Assembly (NCBI RefSeq): GCF_002102265.1
Contig: NZ_LQPG01000056.1
Location: 1 to 57,523 of the forward strand
Reading direction: 5' to 3'
Source of the DNA: Mycolicibacter longobardus
Lineage (GTDB): Bacteria; Actinomycetota; Actinomycetes; Mycobacteriales; Mycobacteriaceae
DNA: 57,523 bases
The notes under the pieces were generated by a model. The model did not search any database. It was given only the letters and a program-made list of their open reading frames with translations, and was not told where the DNA came from. The position numbers and the translations under genes are program-made. This document shows, one piece after another, positions 1-7,619 of this stretch; the first letter of the stretch is position 1, and each line of letters opens with the position of its first letter.

Positions 1-80
1 TCTACAACCGCCTCCACACCGACGAGAAGTCACGACACCACACACCCCACGCCGCCGCTGCTTGACATAGGAGCAATGCT

Positions 81-102
81 CGCTCGCGCGGTCGCGCGAG
101 CG
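81..102 (-). terminator. GC-rich hairpin downstream of the amidohydrolase gene
   Basis: A perfect inverted repeat with 10-base arms (cgctcgcgcg / cgcgcgagcg) separated by two bases lies 20 bp past the stop of the minus-strand amidohydrolase. In RNA it would form a stem of about nine pairs with a four-base loop. There is no U tract, as is usual for mycobacterial candidates. The rest of 1-121 shows no gene I can support. Confidence 0.45.
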
Positions 103-121
103 CGCGGGCGCCCGAGCGAAC

Positions 122-1300
122 TTAGAGCCCGCCGGCCTGATCGACCAGGCCGGCCATCACCCGCACCCCTATCGCCAGCGCCCGCTCGTCGAGATCGAAC
201 GTCGGCTGGTGCAGATCCCGTTGCGGCCCGGTGCCCGGCCACACGCCGAGGCGGCCCATCGCGCCGGGCACCTCCTCCAGATACCAGGAGAAATCCTCGC
301 CGCCGCCGGACTGCCGGGTGTCGGCCAGCACTCCGGGGCCGACGGCCTCGATGGCGTGGGTCAGCATCCGCGTCGACACCGCCTCGTTGACCACCGGCGG
401 CACTCCGCGGTGGTAGTACAGCGTGTGCTCGATGCCCAGCGGCTCCAACAGTGAGGCCACCGCGTCCTCGACGATGCCCTGCATCACCACCCAGGTGTCC
501 CGGCTGGCGGTGCGCACCGTGCCGGCCAGCCGACCGGCCTGCGGTATCGCATTGGCCGCCGAGCCCGAATTGACCGCCCCCCACACCAGCACGGTGCTGT
601 TGCGCGGGTCGATGCGCCGGGACAACACCGCGGGCAGCCCGGTGATCAGCGTGCCCAGCCCGTAGACCAGGTCGGCGGTCAGGTGCGGCCGCGAGGTGTG
701 CCCGCCGGGGCCGCTGACGGTGATCTCGATGGTGTCGGCGGCCGACGTGATGGGCCCCGGGATGGTGGCCACCCGACCGACCTGCAACCGCGGATCGCAG
801 TGCAGCGCGAAGATCCGGCTGACCCCGCTCAGCACGCCCGCCGAGATCGCGTCGATCGCTCCGCCCGGCATCAGTTCCTCGGCGGCCTGGAAAACCAGCC
901 GCACCCCGACCGGCAGCTCCGGCGCCGAAGCCAGCGCCAGCGCCGCACCCAGCAGGATCGCGGTGTGCGCGTCATGCCCGCAGGCGTGCGTCACTCCCGG
1001 TACCAGCGAGGCGTACGGCGCCCCGGTCTGCTCGGTCATCGGCAGGGCGTCGATGTCGGCCCGCAACGCGATACGAGGCCCACTTTCCGGGCCGAAGTCG
1101 CAGGTCAGCCCGGTCCCGCTGGGCAGCACCTTGGGGTTGAGACCGGCGCCGGCAAGACGTTCGCCGACGAATTGGGTGGTGGCGAACTCCTGGCGGCTCA
1201 GCTCCGGGTAGCGGTGCAGATGCCGCCGCCACGCCACCAACTCGTCGGTGTTGGCAGCCAGCCACGCCTCGACGGCGGGTGACGTGGGAGCTGAGGACAT
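122..1300 (-). CDS. amiA1: M20-family N-acyl amino acid / peptide amidohydrolase (AmiA1-like)
   Basis: This 392-residue cytoplasmic metallo-amidohydrolase belongs to the M20D (AmhX/HipO-like) family, which removes acyl groups from amino acids or small peptides with a binuclear metal centre. The family motifs are present: HRYPELS near the N-terminus, ADIDALP, ACGHDAHTA (metal-binding His/Asp), QAAEELMPGG (catalytic Glu) and the late GGEDFSWY with a metal ligand. Length matches the roughly 390-residue M. tuberculosis AmiA1 and AmiB1. I favour AmiA1 on remembered similarity around FALHCDPRL, but AmiB1 cannot be excluded. It diverges from the purine nucleoside phosphorylase gene 37 bp away, as the ami genes do in M. 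tuberculosis. The ATG at 1300 is the natural start; no signal peptide is visible. Confidence 0.85.
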   Translation of the reverse strand: MSSAPTSPAVEAWLAANTDELVAWRRHLHRYPELSRQEFATTQFVGERLAGAGLNPKVLPSGTGLTCDFGPESGPRIALRADIDALPMTEQTGAPYASLVPGVTHACGHDAHTAILLGAALALASAPELPVGVRLVFQAAEELMPGGAIDAISAGVLSGVSRIFALHCDPRLQVGRVATIPGPITSAADTIEITVSGPGGHTSRPHLTADLVYGLGTLITGLPAVLSRRIDPRNSTVLVWGAVNSGSAANAIPQAGRLAGTVRTASRDTWVVMQGIVEDAVASLLEPLGIEHTLYYHRGVPPVVNEAVSTRMLTHAIEAVGPGVLADTRQSGGGEDFSWYLEEVPGAMGRLGVWPGTGPQRDLHQPTFDLDERALAIGVRVMAGLVDQAGGL

Positions 1301-1337
1301 TCACGCAGTATCCCACCGCCGCGCGAGGCTAAGCTCA

Positions 1338-2132
1338 GTGCCTGTGACGGTTCCGCTCGCAACCCAAGCGGCGGCGGTCCTGGCCCGGCGAACCGGCGTC
1401 GACGCCCATGACGTGGCGATCGTGCTCGGTTCCGGGTGGGCGCCCGCGGTGGCGGCCCTCGGCGCGCCGACCGCGACGGTGCCGATGGCGGACCTGCCCG
1501 GGTTCAGTGCGCCCACCGCGGCGGGCCATACCGGCGAGCTGGTGTCGATACCCATCGGCACCCACCGGGTGCTGGTGCTGGTCGGCCGGATCCACGCCTA
1601 CGAGGGCCATCCCCTCGCCGACGTCGTACGCCCGGTGCGCACGGCCGTCGCCGCCGGCGCTAACACCGTGGTGCTGACCAACGCCGCCGGAGGACTGCGG
1701 GACAGCTACGACATCGGCCAGCCGGTGCTGATCAGCGACCATCTGAACCTGACCGGCCGCTCGCCGCTGGAAGGCGCCCACTTCGTCGACATGGTCGACG
1801 CCTACACCCCGGCGTTGCGCGCGCTGGCCCGGCAGGTCGACCCCACGCTGGCCGAAGGCGTCTACGCCGGGATGCCGGGACCGCAGTACGAGACCCCCGC
1901 CGAGATCCGGATGCTGCGCACCCTGGGCGCCGACCTGGCGGGAATGTCGACGGTGCATGAGGCGATCGCCGCCCGGGCGGCCGGCGCCCAGGTACTTGGC
2001 CTGTCGCTGGTGACCAACCTGGCGGCCGGGATCACCGGCGAGCCGCTCAGCCACGCCGAGGTGCTGGCCGCCGGCCGGGAGTCGGCGGCCCGAATGGGCA
2101 CGCTGCTCGCCGACGTGGTGAGGCGATTGTGA
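1338..2132 (+). CDS. deoD: Purine nucleoside phosphorylase
   Basis: Trimeric-type purine nucleoside phosphorylase (264 residues), the counterpart of Rv3307 (268 residues). It phosphorolyses inosine and guanosine (and deoxy forms) to the base and (deoxy)ribose-1-phosphate. Visible motifs are LGSGWAP (phosphate-binding loop), GRIHAYEGH, LTNAAGG, GQPVLISDHLNLT, PQYETPAEIRM and GMSTVHE...LVTNLAAG, all typical of the PNP/MTAP family. The open frame extends upstream to 1248, but that would overlap the divergent amidohydrolase. The GTG at 1338, about 10 bases after a GAGG, gives the expected N-terminus; a second in-frame GTG lies at 1344. The phosphohexomutase gene follows 81 bp downstream and may process its sugar-phosphate product. 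Confidence 0.93.
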   Translation: MPVTVPLATQAAAVLARRTGVDAHDVAIVLGSGWAPAVAALGAPTATVPMADLPGFSAPTAAGHTGELVSIPIGTHRVLVLVGRIHAYEGHPLADVVRPVRTAVAAGANTVVLTNAAGGLRDSYDIGQPVLISDHLNLTGRSPLEGAHFVDMVDAYTPALRALARQVDPTLAEGVYAGMPGPQYETPAEIRMLRTLGADLAGMSTVHEAIAARAAGAQVLGLSLVTNLAAGITGEPLSHAEVLAAGRESAARMGTLLADVVRRL

Positions 2133-2139
2133 TCTGTTC

Positions 2140-2192
2140 ACTCTGCGGTGAGGGTGGAAAAGATCGAGTAACCTCCGCCGTGACCGCAGAGT
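2140..2192. promoter_or_regulatory. Long-spaced perfect inverted repeat between deoD and pmmB
   Basis: The arms actctgcggt (2140-2149) and accgcagagt (2183-2192) are perfect 10-base reverse complements with a 33-base spacer. They fill most of the deoD-pmmB gap. As RNA this could be a weak terminator or attenuator; as DNA the half sites could bind a dimeric regulator. The sequence alone does not decide. Confidence 0.4.
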
Positions 2193-2213
2193 CAACGTTG
2201 CCACAATGAGCTC

Positions 2214-3824
2214 GTGACCCCCGAGGAGTGGATCGCCCACGACCCCGACCCCGTGACCGCCGCGGAGCTAAGCGCGTGCAGCCCCGGCGAATTGGCCACC
2301 AGGTTCTCCGCGCCGCTGCGGTTCGGCACCGCCGGACTGCGCGGACCTGTGCGCGCCGGGCCGGATGCGATGAACCTCGCCGTGGTGCTGCGTGCCAGTT
2401 GGGCGGTGGCCCGGGTGCTCACCGCGCACGGGCACCGGGGGTCGACCGTGGTGGTCGGCCGCGACGCGCGCCACGGCTCGGAAGTCTTCGCGATGGCGAC
2501 CGCCGAAGTCCTTGCCGCGGCAGGCTTTTCGGTGCTGCGTTTGCCGGATCCGCTGCCCACGCCGGTGGTGGCTTTCGCGGTTCGCCAGACCGGGGCGGCG
2601 GCAGGCGTCCAGATCACCGCCTCGCACAACCCGGCCTCCGACAACGGTTACAAGGTGTACTTCGACGGCGGGGTGCAGATCGTCTCGCCGATCGACACCG
2701 AGATCGAATCCGCCATGGCCGAGGCTCCCCCGGCCGATGCCATCGCACGGCGTCCCGTCGCGCCGGCCGGCAACGAGCTGGCGGCTCGCTATGTCGGGCA
2801 CGCCGCGATCGTGCGACGGCACCGCGGTCAAGTTCGGGTGGCGCTGACACCGCTGCACGGGGTGGGCGGCAAGGTGGCCGTCGAGGCCCTGAATGCGGCG
2901 GGCTTCACCGACATCCACACCGTGGCAAGCCAATTCGATCCGGATCCGGATTTTCCCACGGTGGCGTTCCCCAATCCGGAAGAGCCCGGCGCCGCCGACG
3001 CGTTGCTGGTGCTGGCCGCCGACGTCAACGCCGACGTCGCGATCGCCCTGGATCCCGACGCGGACCGGTGCGCAGTCGGCATCTGCGGACCGGATGGCTG
3101 GCGGATGCTGACCGGCAACGAAACCGGCTGGCTGTTGGGCGACTATCTGCTGTCACGACTTCCGGCGGGCCGGGCGGCGGCTGCCGTGGTGGCCAGCACC
3201 GTGGTGTCGTCGCGGATGCTGGTGGACATCGCGCGGCGCTACGGGGCCCGTCATGTGGAGACGCTGACCGGGTTCAAGTGGCTGGCGCGCGCCGATTCCA
3301 GCCTGCCCGGCGCCACCCTGGTCTACGCCTACGAGGAGGCGATCGGCTACTGCGTGGACCCGGATGCGGTGCGCGACAAGGACGGCATCAGCGCCGCGGT
3401 GCTGGCCTGCGACCTGGTGGCGGCGCTGCGTGATCGAGGCGGCTCGGTTCCCGGCGCACTCGACGAGTTGGCCCGCCGGCACGGTGTACACGTCACCGAC
3501 TCGGTGTCCCGCCGGGTCGCCAGCCCCGCCGAGGCCGCCGCGGTGATGAGCCGGCTGCGCGCGGATCCGCCGGGCGTGCTGGCCGGATTCACCGTGACCG
3601 CAACCGATCTGCTGCACCGCAACGGGCCGGTTACCGATGCGCTGGAGTTCGCCGGCGAGCACGATGGCACCTCGGTGCGGGTTGTGGTGCGTCCGTCGGG
3701 CACCGAACCGAAGCTCAAGTGCTACCTGGAAGTGGCCCGAGCACCCTCGGATGACCTGATCGGGGATCGCGCGGAGGCCTGGCGAGTCTGCGCGGCCGTC
3801 GCCGACGCGGTCCGTGCCTGGTAG
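2214..3824 (+). CDS. pmmB: Phosphohexomutase (PmmB; PGM2-like, possible phosphopentomutase)
   Basis: A 536-residue alpha-D-phosphohexomutase, the counterpart of Rv3308 (annotated phosphomannomutase). Domain landmarks in order are the catalytic serine loop TASHNPASDNGYK, the Mg-binding loop DPDADR, the sugar-specificity region with GFKWLA and YEEAIGY, and the C-terminal phosphate-binding loop RPSGTEPKLK. The layout (EEAIGY, KDGISAA) resembles the PGM2/PGM2L branch, whose animal member interconverts pentose-1- and -5-phosphates. Lying just after deoD, it may convert the (deoxy)ribose-1-phosphate made by DeoD and DeoA. That is inference from position; phosphomanno- or phosphoglucomutase activity is equally compatible with the motifs. 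Start is the GTG at 2214. Confidence 0.9.
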   Translation: MTPEEWIAHDPDPVTAAELSACSPGELATRFSAPLRFGTAGLRGPVRAGPDAMNLAVVLRASWAVARVLTAHGHRGSTVVVGRDARHGSEVFAMATAEVLAAAGFSVLRLPDPLPTPVVAFAVRQTGAAAGVQITASHNPASDNGYKVYFDGGVQIVSPIDTEIESAMAEAPPADAIARRPVAPAGNELAARYVGHAAIVRRHRGQVRVALTPLHGVGGKVAVEALNAAGFTDIHTVASQFDPDPDFPTVAFPNPEEPGAADALLVLAADVNADVAIALDPDADRCAVGICGPDGWRMLTGNETGWLLGDYLLSRLPAGRAAAAVVASTVVSSRMLVDIARRYGARHVETLTGFKWLARADSSLPGATLVYAYEEAIGYCVDPDAVRDKDGISAAVLACDLVAALRDRGGSVPGALDELARRHGVHVTDSVSRRVASPAEAAAVMSRLRADPPGVLAGFTVTATDLLHRNGPVTDALEFAGEHDGTSVRVVVRPSGTEPKLKCYLEVARAPSDDLIGDRAEAWRVCAAVADAVRAW

Positions 3825-3910
3825 CGGCGACAATCCTGCGCTTCCCGCGGGGGTGGTTTGCGCCCGCATACCAACCCGCCGCCTGCAGCCGCGAGGACGG
3901 TGCAGCCGGA

Positions 3911-4534
3911 TCAGCGCGGCCCGTACTGGCGGTCACCGGCGTCGCCCAGGCCCGGAATGATATAGGCGTTCTCGTCCAGCCCGTCATCGACCGCGGCGGC
4001 GATCAGCCGTACCCTCGGATCGGCGTTCGCCAGCGCCGCAACGCCATCCGGGGCCGCCACCACGCACAGCACGGTGATCTCGGTTGCGCCGCGGTCGGCC
4101 AGCAGTCCGACGGTGTGCAGCAGCGACCCGCCGGTGGCCAGCATGGGGTCCAGGACCATGACCGGCCGGGCGCTCAGGTCCGCCGGCAGCGATGCCAGAT
4201 ACGGCACCGGAAGGTGGGTGGCCTCGTCGCGTGCCACGCCGACGAACCCGACCTGGGCTTCCGGGATCAGCGCGTGTGCGGCGTCGACCATGCCCAGCCC
4301 GGCGCGCAGCACCGGCACCAGCAGCGGTGGTTCGGCCAGCCGCGCCCCGACGGTGGCGGCCAGCGGGGTGCGCACCTCGATCTCTTCGCGGGGCGCCTCG
4401 CGGGTGGCCTCGTAGACCAGCATCCAGGTCAGGTCGCGCAGCGCCGACCGGAATGTCGCGTTGTCGCTGCGCTCGTCGCGCAGGGTGGTCAACCGTGCCG
4501 CGGCCAGCGGGTGATCGATGACGCGCACATCCAC
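3911..4534 (-). CDS. upp: Uracil phosphoribosyltransferase
   Basis: Converts uracil and PRPP to UMP. The sequence carries RDERSDNATFR near the N-terminus, PVLRAGLGMVDA, the PRPP-binding loop VLDPMLATGGSL and the C-terminal PGLGDAGDR uracil-binding segment. The frame is open to an ATG at 4555 that overlaps the stop of the upstream gene by four bases (ATGA). However, the GTG at 4534 gives a 207-residue protein that lines up with the M. tuberculosis Upp N-terminus (family: M-x-V-x-V-V-D-H), so it is preferred. It is the last gene of a minus-strand run after two PE-PPE hydrolases, convergent with pmmB. The 86-bp gap to pmmB shows nothing definite. Confidence 0.92.
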   Translation of the reverse strand: MDVRVIDHPLAAARLTTLRDERSDNATFRSALRDLTWMLVYEATREAPREEIEVRTPLAATVGARLAEPPLLVPVLRAGLGMVDAAHALIPEAQVGFVGVARDEATHLPVPYLASLPADLSARPVMVLDPMLATGGSLLHTVGLLADRGATEITVLCVVAAPDGVAALANADPRVRLIAAAVDDGLDENAYIIPGLGDAGDRQYGPR

Positions 4535-4551
4535 GCCTGCGACCCTACGAG

Positions 4552-5937
4552 TCATGCGCCGAGGAAGTTGAGGATCTCGAAGACCACCGCGCCCGCCTCC
4601 AACATCGGCGCCAGCGAGATCAAGGGCTCCCCGTTGAACACGGCGTCCGGACCGAGCCAGTCGACAACGTCCAGCGACACGGCCAACTCATTCCACGCGC
4701 TCAGCAGATAGGCGTCCACCTCGTTGGTGAAGCGATAGCCGGCGAGCAGCGCATCGACGAACGAGTCCGGCAACGGATCGCGTCCGGCGAAGCCCAGCAG
4801 GTCGTTGACCGGGTCGACGAAGCTGCGCACCCCGGCGTATTGCAGGCCCGCCAGCATCTGCAGCGGATCCATCCGCAGCAAGAACCCGGCGACGCCGGAG
4901 CCCTCCGCCAACTGGCCGCTCGCGGTGACCGCCCACGGCCCGGTGGCGTCGGTTCCGTTGACGCCGACGAACGGGTTGCCCGGATTGCCGTATCCCCAGT
5001 CGATGACGAGTTTGAGCACCGGCGCCAGGGCATCGCCGATGACCTTGCCGATGTCGCCGAGCTGGTAGATCGGCCACAGGATCGGCAGCTGCTGGGGGAT
5101 CAGGTAGAAGTCGGTGTCCCCGATGGCGCCGAGATCGACGGTGTCGGCGAGGTTGTCGAAGTCGGCATAGGAGAAATGCACCGTCGCCGTCCCGATCAGC
5201 GCGTTGAGCATGGCCAGCAGGTTGGACGGGTCCTGCGGAAAGTTGGCCAGGCCGTCGTATTCGCCGGTGTAGACGGCGGTGTCGAACCCGCTGGTCGGGG
5301 TGGGCCCGATGCTCAGGGGGATGCCCAGGAACGGCAGGTGCACCGGCTGGTCGCTCAACAGCGGGTAGGCCGGGAAGCGGGTCAGGATCCCGCCGAGCGG
5401 GCTGCTGGGGTTGCCGACCAGCACGAAATCCAGGTTGGCCGGGTCATGACCGCCGCCGGACGCTTCGGCGAGCAGGTTGATCATCAGCTGGGTGGCGATG
5501 GTGGCGCTCTGCGAGTAGCCGAACACCGTGACGTCGTCGCCGGCTTGCAGTTGCGGTACCAGCGCGTTGTGCAGGATCTCGACGCCGCGGGCCACCGACT
5601 CAGCGAAGGTCAGATACGGGTTCGGTGGGGGCAGGCACACCAGCGGGCAGAACTGTTCGGGGGTGACCAGACCCTCGAACTGATAGCCGGGAAACGTCGG
5701 CTGCCCGGTGAACCACGGCGAGGCGGGCTGCAGGAACCGGTCGAGCACCGCGCCCATATAGCCGCCCACCGTGGGGTCGGGGATGCTGGTCGGTCCCATG
5801 ATCCAGCCTGGGTTGCCCAACAGCGCGACGCCCGCCCGGTCTGCCGGGCCGGACCCCGGCGCAGCGACCCCGGTGGTGACCGCCAGCACCGACGCAGCCG
5901 AGAGCAGCACTGCCCCCAGCGGGCGCCGGTGCGACAT
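4552..5937 (-). CDS. Secreted PE-PPE-domain serine hydrolase, copy 2
   Basis: A 461-residue exported protein. It has a positively charged start (MSHRRP), a hydrophobic signal segment to about residue 26 and Ala-rich cleavage region. The body is a PE-PPE domain (alpha/beta serine hydrolase fold): WIMGPTSIPDP near residue 45, FPGYQFEGL, a conserved Cys pair (FCPLVC) and the nucleophile motif GYSQS at 140-144 (Ser142). No PE or PPE N-terminal module is present, so it resembles the free-standing PE-PPE esterases. It is a paralog of the next gene upstream, with near-identical segments such as LRMDPLQMLAGLQYAGV, pointing to tandem duplication. It starts 4 bp after that gene's stop, and upp follows. 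Substrate is unknown; lipid or short-acyl ester cleavage is a family inference. Confidence 0.8.
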   Translation of the reverse strand: MSHRRPLGAVLLSAASVLAVTTGVAAPGSGPADRAGVALLGNPGWIMGPTSIPDPTVGGYMGAVLDRFLQPASPWFTGQPTFPGYQFEGLVTPEQFCPLVCLPPPNPYLTFAESVARGVEILHNALVPQLQAGDDVTVFGYSQSATIATQLMINLLAEASGGGHDPANLDFVLVGNPSSPLGGILTRFPAYPLLSDQPVHLPFLGIPLSIGPTPTSGFDTAVYTGEYDGLANFPQDPSNLLAMLNALIGTATVHFSYADFDNLADTVDLGAIGDTDFYLIPQQLPILWPIYQLGDIGKVIGDALAPVLKLVIDWGYGNPGNPFVGVNGTDATGPWAVTASGQLAEGSGVAGFLLRMDPLQMLAGLQYAGVRSFVDPVNDLLGFAGRDPLPDSFVDALLAGYRFTNEVDAYLLSAWNELAVSLDVVDWLGPDAVFNGEPLISLAPMLEAGAVVFEILNFLGA

Positions 5938-5941
5938 CGGG

Positions 5942-7360
5942 TCAGGCGTCGAGATAGTTGACGAGGCTGAAGCCCAAGCCGACCAGGTCCAGCAGCGGCT
6001 GGGCGGAGATCAGCGGCGCCCCGTTGAAGATGGCGGCCGGTCCCAGCACGTCGAGCACGTTCCACTCGGTGGCCAGTTCCTGCCACCCGTTGAGCAGCGC
6101 CTGGTCCAGTTCGATCGTGAAGTTGTAGCCGCCCAGCAGCGAGTCGACGACCGACTGCGACAGCGGGTCCTGCCCGGCGAAGTCCAGCAGGTTGTTGATG
6201 GTGTTGGTCAGGCTCTGCACACCGGCGTACTGCAGGCCGGCCAGCATCTGCAGCGGGTCCATCCGCAGCAGGAACCCGGCGACACCGGTGTCCTCCGAAA
6301 GATGACCCGTCGCGGTGACCGCCCACGGCCCGGCCGCACCGATCGGGTCGACACCGCCGACGCTGATCCCGGCGTCCGGGGCACCGGGGTTGCCGTAGGA
6401 CCAGTCGATCAGCACCTTCAGCACAGGTGCCAGCGCGTCGCCGACCAGCTTGCCGAAGTCGCCCAGTCCGTAGAGGGGCCCGAGGATCGGCAACTGCGCG
6501 GTGGGCAGCATGTAGAAGTCGTTGGACCCGATCGAGCCGAGGTCGACCGCGTTGGCGAGGTTGTCATTGAAGTAGGCGTTGTGCACCGCCAGGATTCCCA
6601 TCAGCGCGTTGAGCACCGCCACCACGTTGGTGGGGTCCTGCGGGAAGTTGGACCACCCGTCGTATTCGGTGCTGTAGATGCTGGCCGAGAACTCGGTCGG
6701 GCCCGCGCCGATGCCCAGCGGGATGTTCAGGAACGGAATGTGCTGCATGCCCCCGTCCAGGCCGTCGGCGAAGTGCAGCCGGCTCAGGATGCCGCCGATC
6801 GCGCTGTTCGGGTCACCGATCAGCACGAAGTGCAGGTTCAGCGGGTCGTATTCGCCACCCGGCGCATCGGCGAGCAGACTTTGCATCGCCAGCGTGGCGA
6901 CCACCGCGCTCTGAGAGAAGCCGAACACCGTGACGCTGTCGCCGGCCTCGAGCTGCGGGCGGATCGCGGCGTCCAAGTTGGCGGCACCCTGCGCCAGCGA
7001 GTCGGCGAAGTTCAGCTGCGGGACCGGCAGCGGCTGGCAGACGATCGGGCAGAACTGGTTGGGGGTGGTCAGGCCCTCGAACGTGTAGCCGGGGAACTCG
7101 GTCTGCCCGGCAAACCACGGTGTCACCGGTTGCAGATAGAAGTCCCGGACCAGGTCCATGTAGATGCCGGCGGTCGTCGGGTCGTCGTGGCCGGTGCCGG
7201 TCATGATCCAGCCTTCGCCGGCCAGCAGGGTGATGTCGGCGACCAACTTCTCCAGTCGGGACGCCAGCGCCGGACCCAGCAGCGACGACAGGGCCAGGAA
7301 GACGGTGCACAGCGCGGCCAACAGCGTCGCCCCGAGCGGATGAACTCGCCGATCCGTCAT
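5942..7360 (-). CDS. Secreted PE-PPE-domain serine hydrolase, copy 1
   Basis: A 472-residue exported hydrolase, first gene of a three-gene minus-strand run (this gene, its paralog, upp). Residues 1-33 form a signal peptide (MTDRRVHP then a hydrophobic stretch ending in ALAS). The PE-PPE fold follows: WIMTGTGHDDP at about 51, FPGYTFEGL, FCPIVC, and the nucleophile elbow GFSQS at 147-151 (Ser149). A GGGAGG-like Shine-Dalgarno (gggagg) sits about eight bases before the ATG at 7360. It shares most of its length with copy 2. In M. tuberculosis the corresponding place beside upp is taken by the secreted phosphatase sapM, so a different secreted enzyme occupies this slot here. Catalytic Asp and His were not assigned. 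Confidence 0.8.
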   Translation of the reverse strand: MTDRRVHPLGATLLAALCTVFLALSSLLGPALASRLEKLVADITLLAGEGWIMTGTGHDDPTTAGIYMDLVRDFYLQPVTPWFAGQTEFPGYTFEGLTTPNQFCPIVCQPLPVPQLNFADSLAQGAANLDAAIRPQLEAGDSVTVFGFSQSAVVATLAMQSLLADAPGGEYDPLNLHFVLIGDPNSAIGGILSRLHFADGLDGGMQHIPFLNIPLGIGAGPTEFSASIYSTEYDGWSNFPQDPTNVVAVLNALMGILAVHNAYFNDNLANAVDLGSIGSNDFYMLPTAQLPILGPLYGLGDFGKLVGDALAPVLKVLIDWSYGNPGAPDAGISVGGVDPIGAAGPWAVTATGHLSEDTGVAGFLLRMDPLQMLAGLQYAGVQSLTNTINNLLDFAGQDPLSQSVVDSLLGGYNFTIELDQALLNGWQELATEWNVLDVLGPAAIFNGAPLISAQPLLDLVGLGFSLVNYLDA

Positions 7361-7619
7361 CGCAGACCTCCCAGGTCATCTCAATATGTTGCCGGTGAGA
7401 CTTTGCATCCGCCTGACAACGTCACATTAATCTATAAGGCGCAATTCAGTGTTTACCTTCATTGAGAAAACGCACGTTGTCAAACGCAAGCGATGACGGG
7501 CTTGTCGTTTCGCTGAAGCGTCCCGGCGGCCGAACTCCAGGGCCCTGTTCACCGGCGGAACCGCCGAGGTACCGATGCCCTTGAGTCGGGCGACGGACCC
7601 CGCCGTTATTCTGTGCGCC
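7361..7619. promoter_or_regulatory. AT-rich divergent intergenic region with a predicted leaderless promoter
   Basis: The stretch 7375-7470 is unusually AT-rich for this genome and lies upstream of the minus-strand hydrolase operon, so its promoter is probably here (a TATAGAT is readable on the minus strand near 7430). On the plus strand TATTCT at 7607-7612 ends seven bases before the A of the ATG at 7620. This is the spacing of a -10 box for a leaderless mRNA. A TTGAGT at 7581-7586 is a weak -35 with a long spacer. Confidence 0.45.

Noticed and set aside
4535..4555. Longer Upp start at the ATG 4555
   Set aside because: It overlaps the upstream stop (ATGA) and is possible, but the GTG at 4534 gives the family N-terminus and the exact 207-residue length, so it was preferred.
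5771..7465. 564-residue plus-strand open frame across the two PE-PPE hydrolases
   Set aside because: Antisense to two paralogs with signal peptides and GxSQS motifs; it bridges two genes and has no domain.
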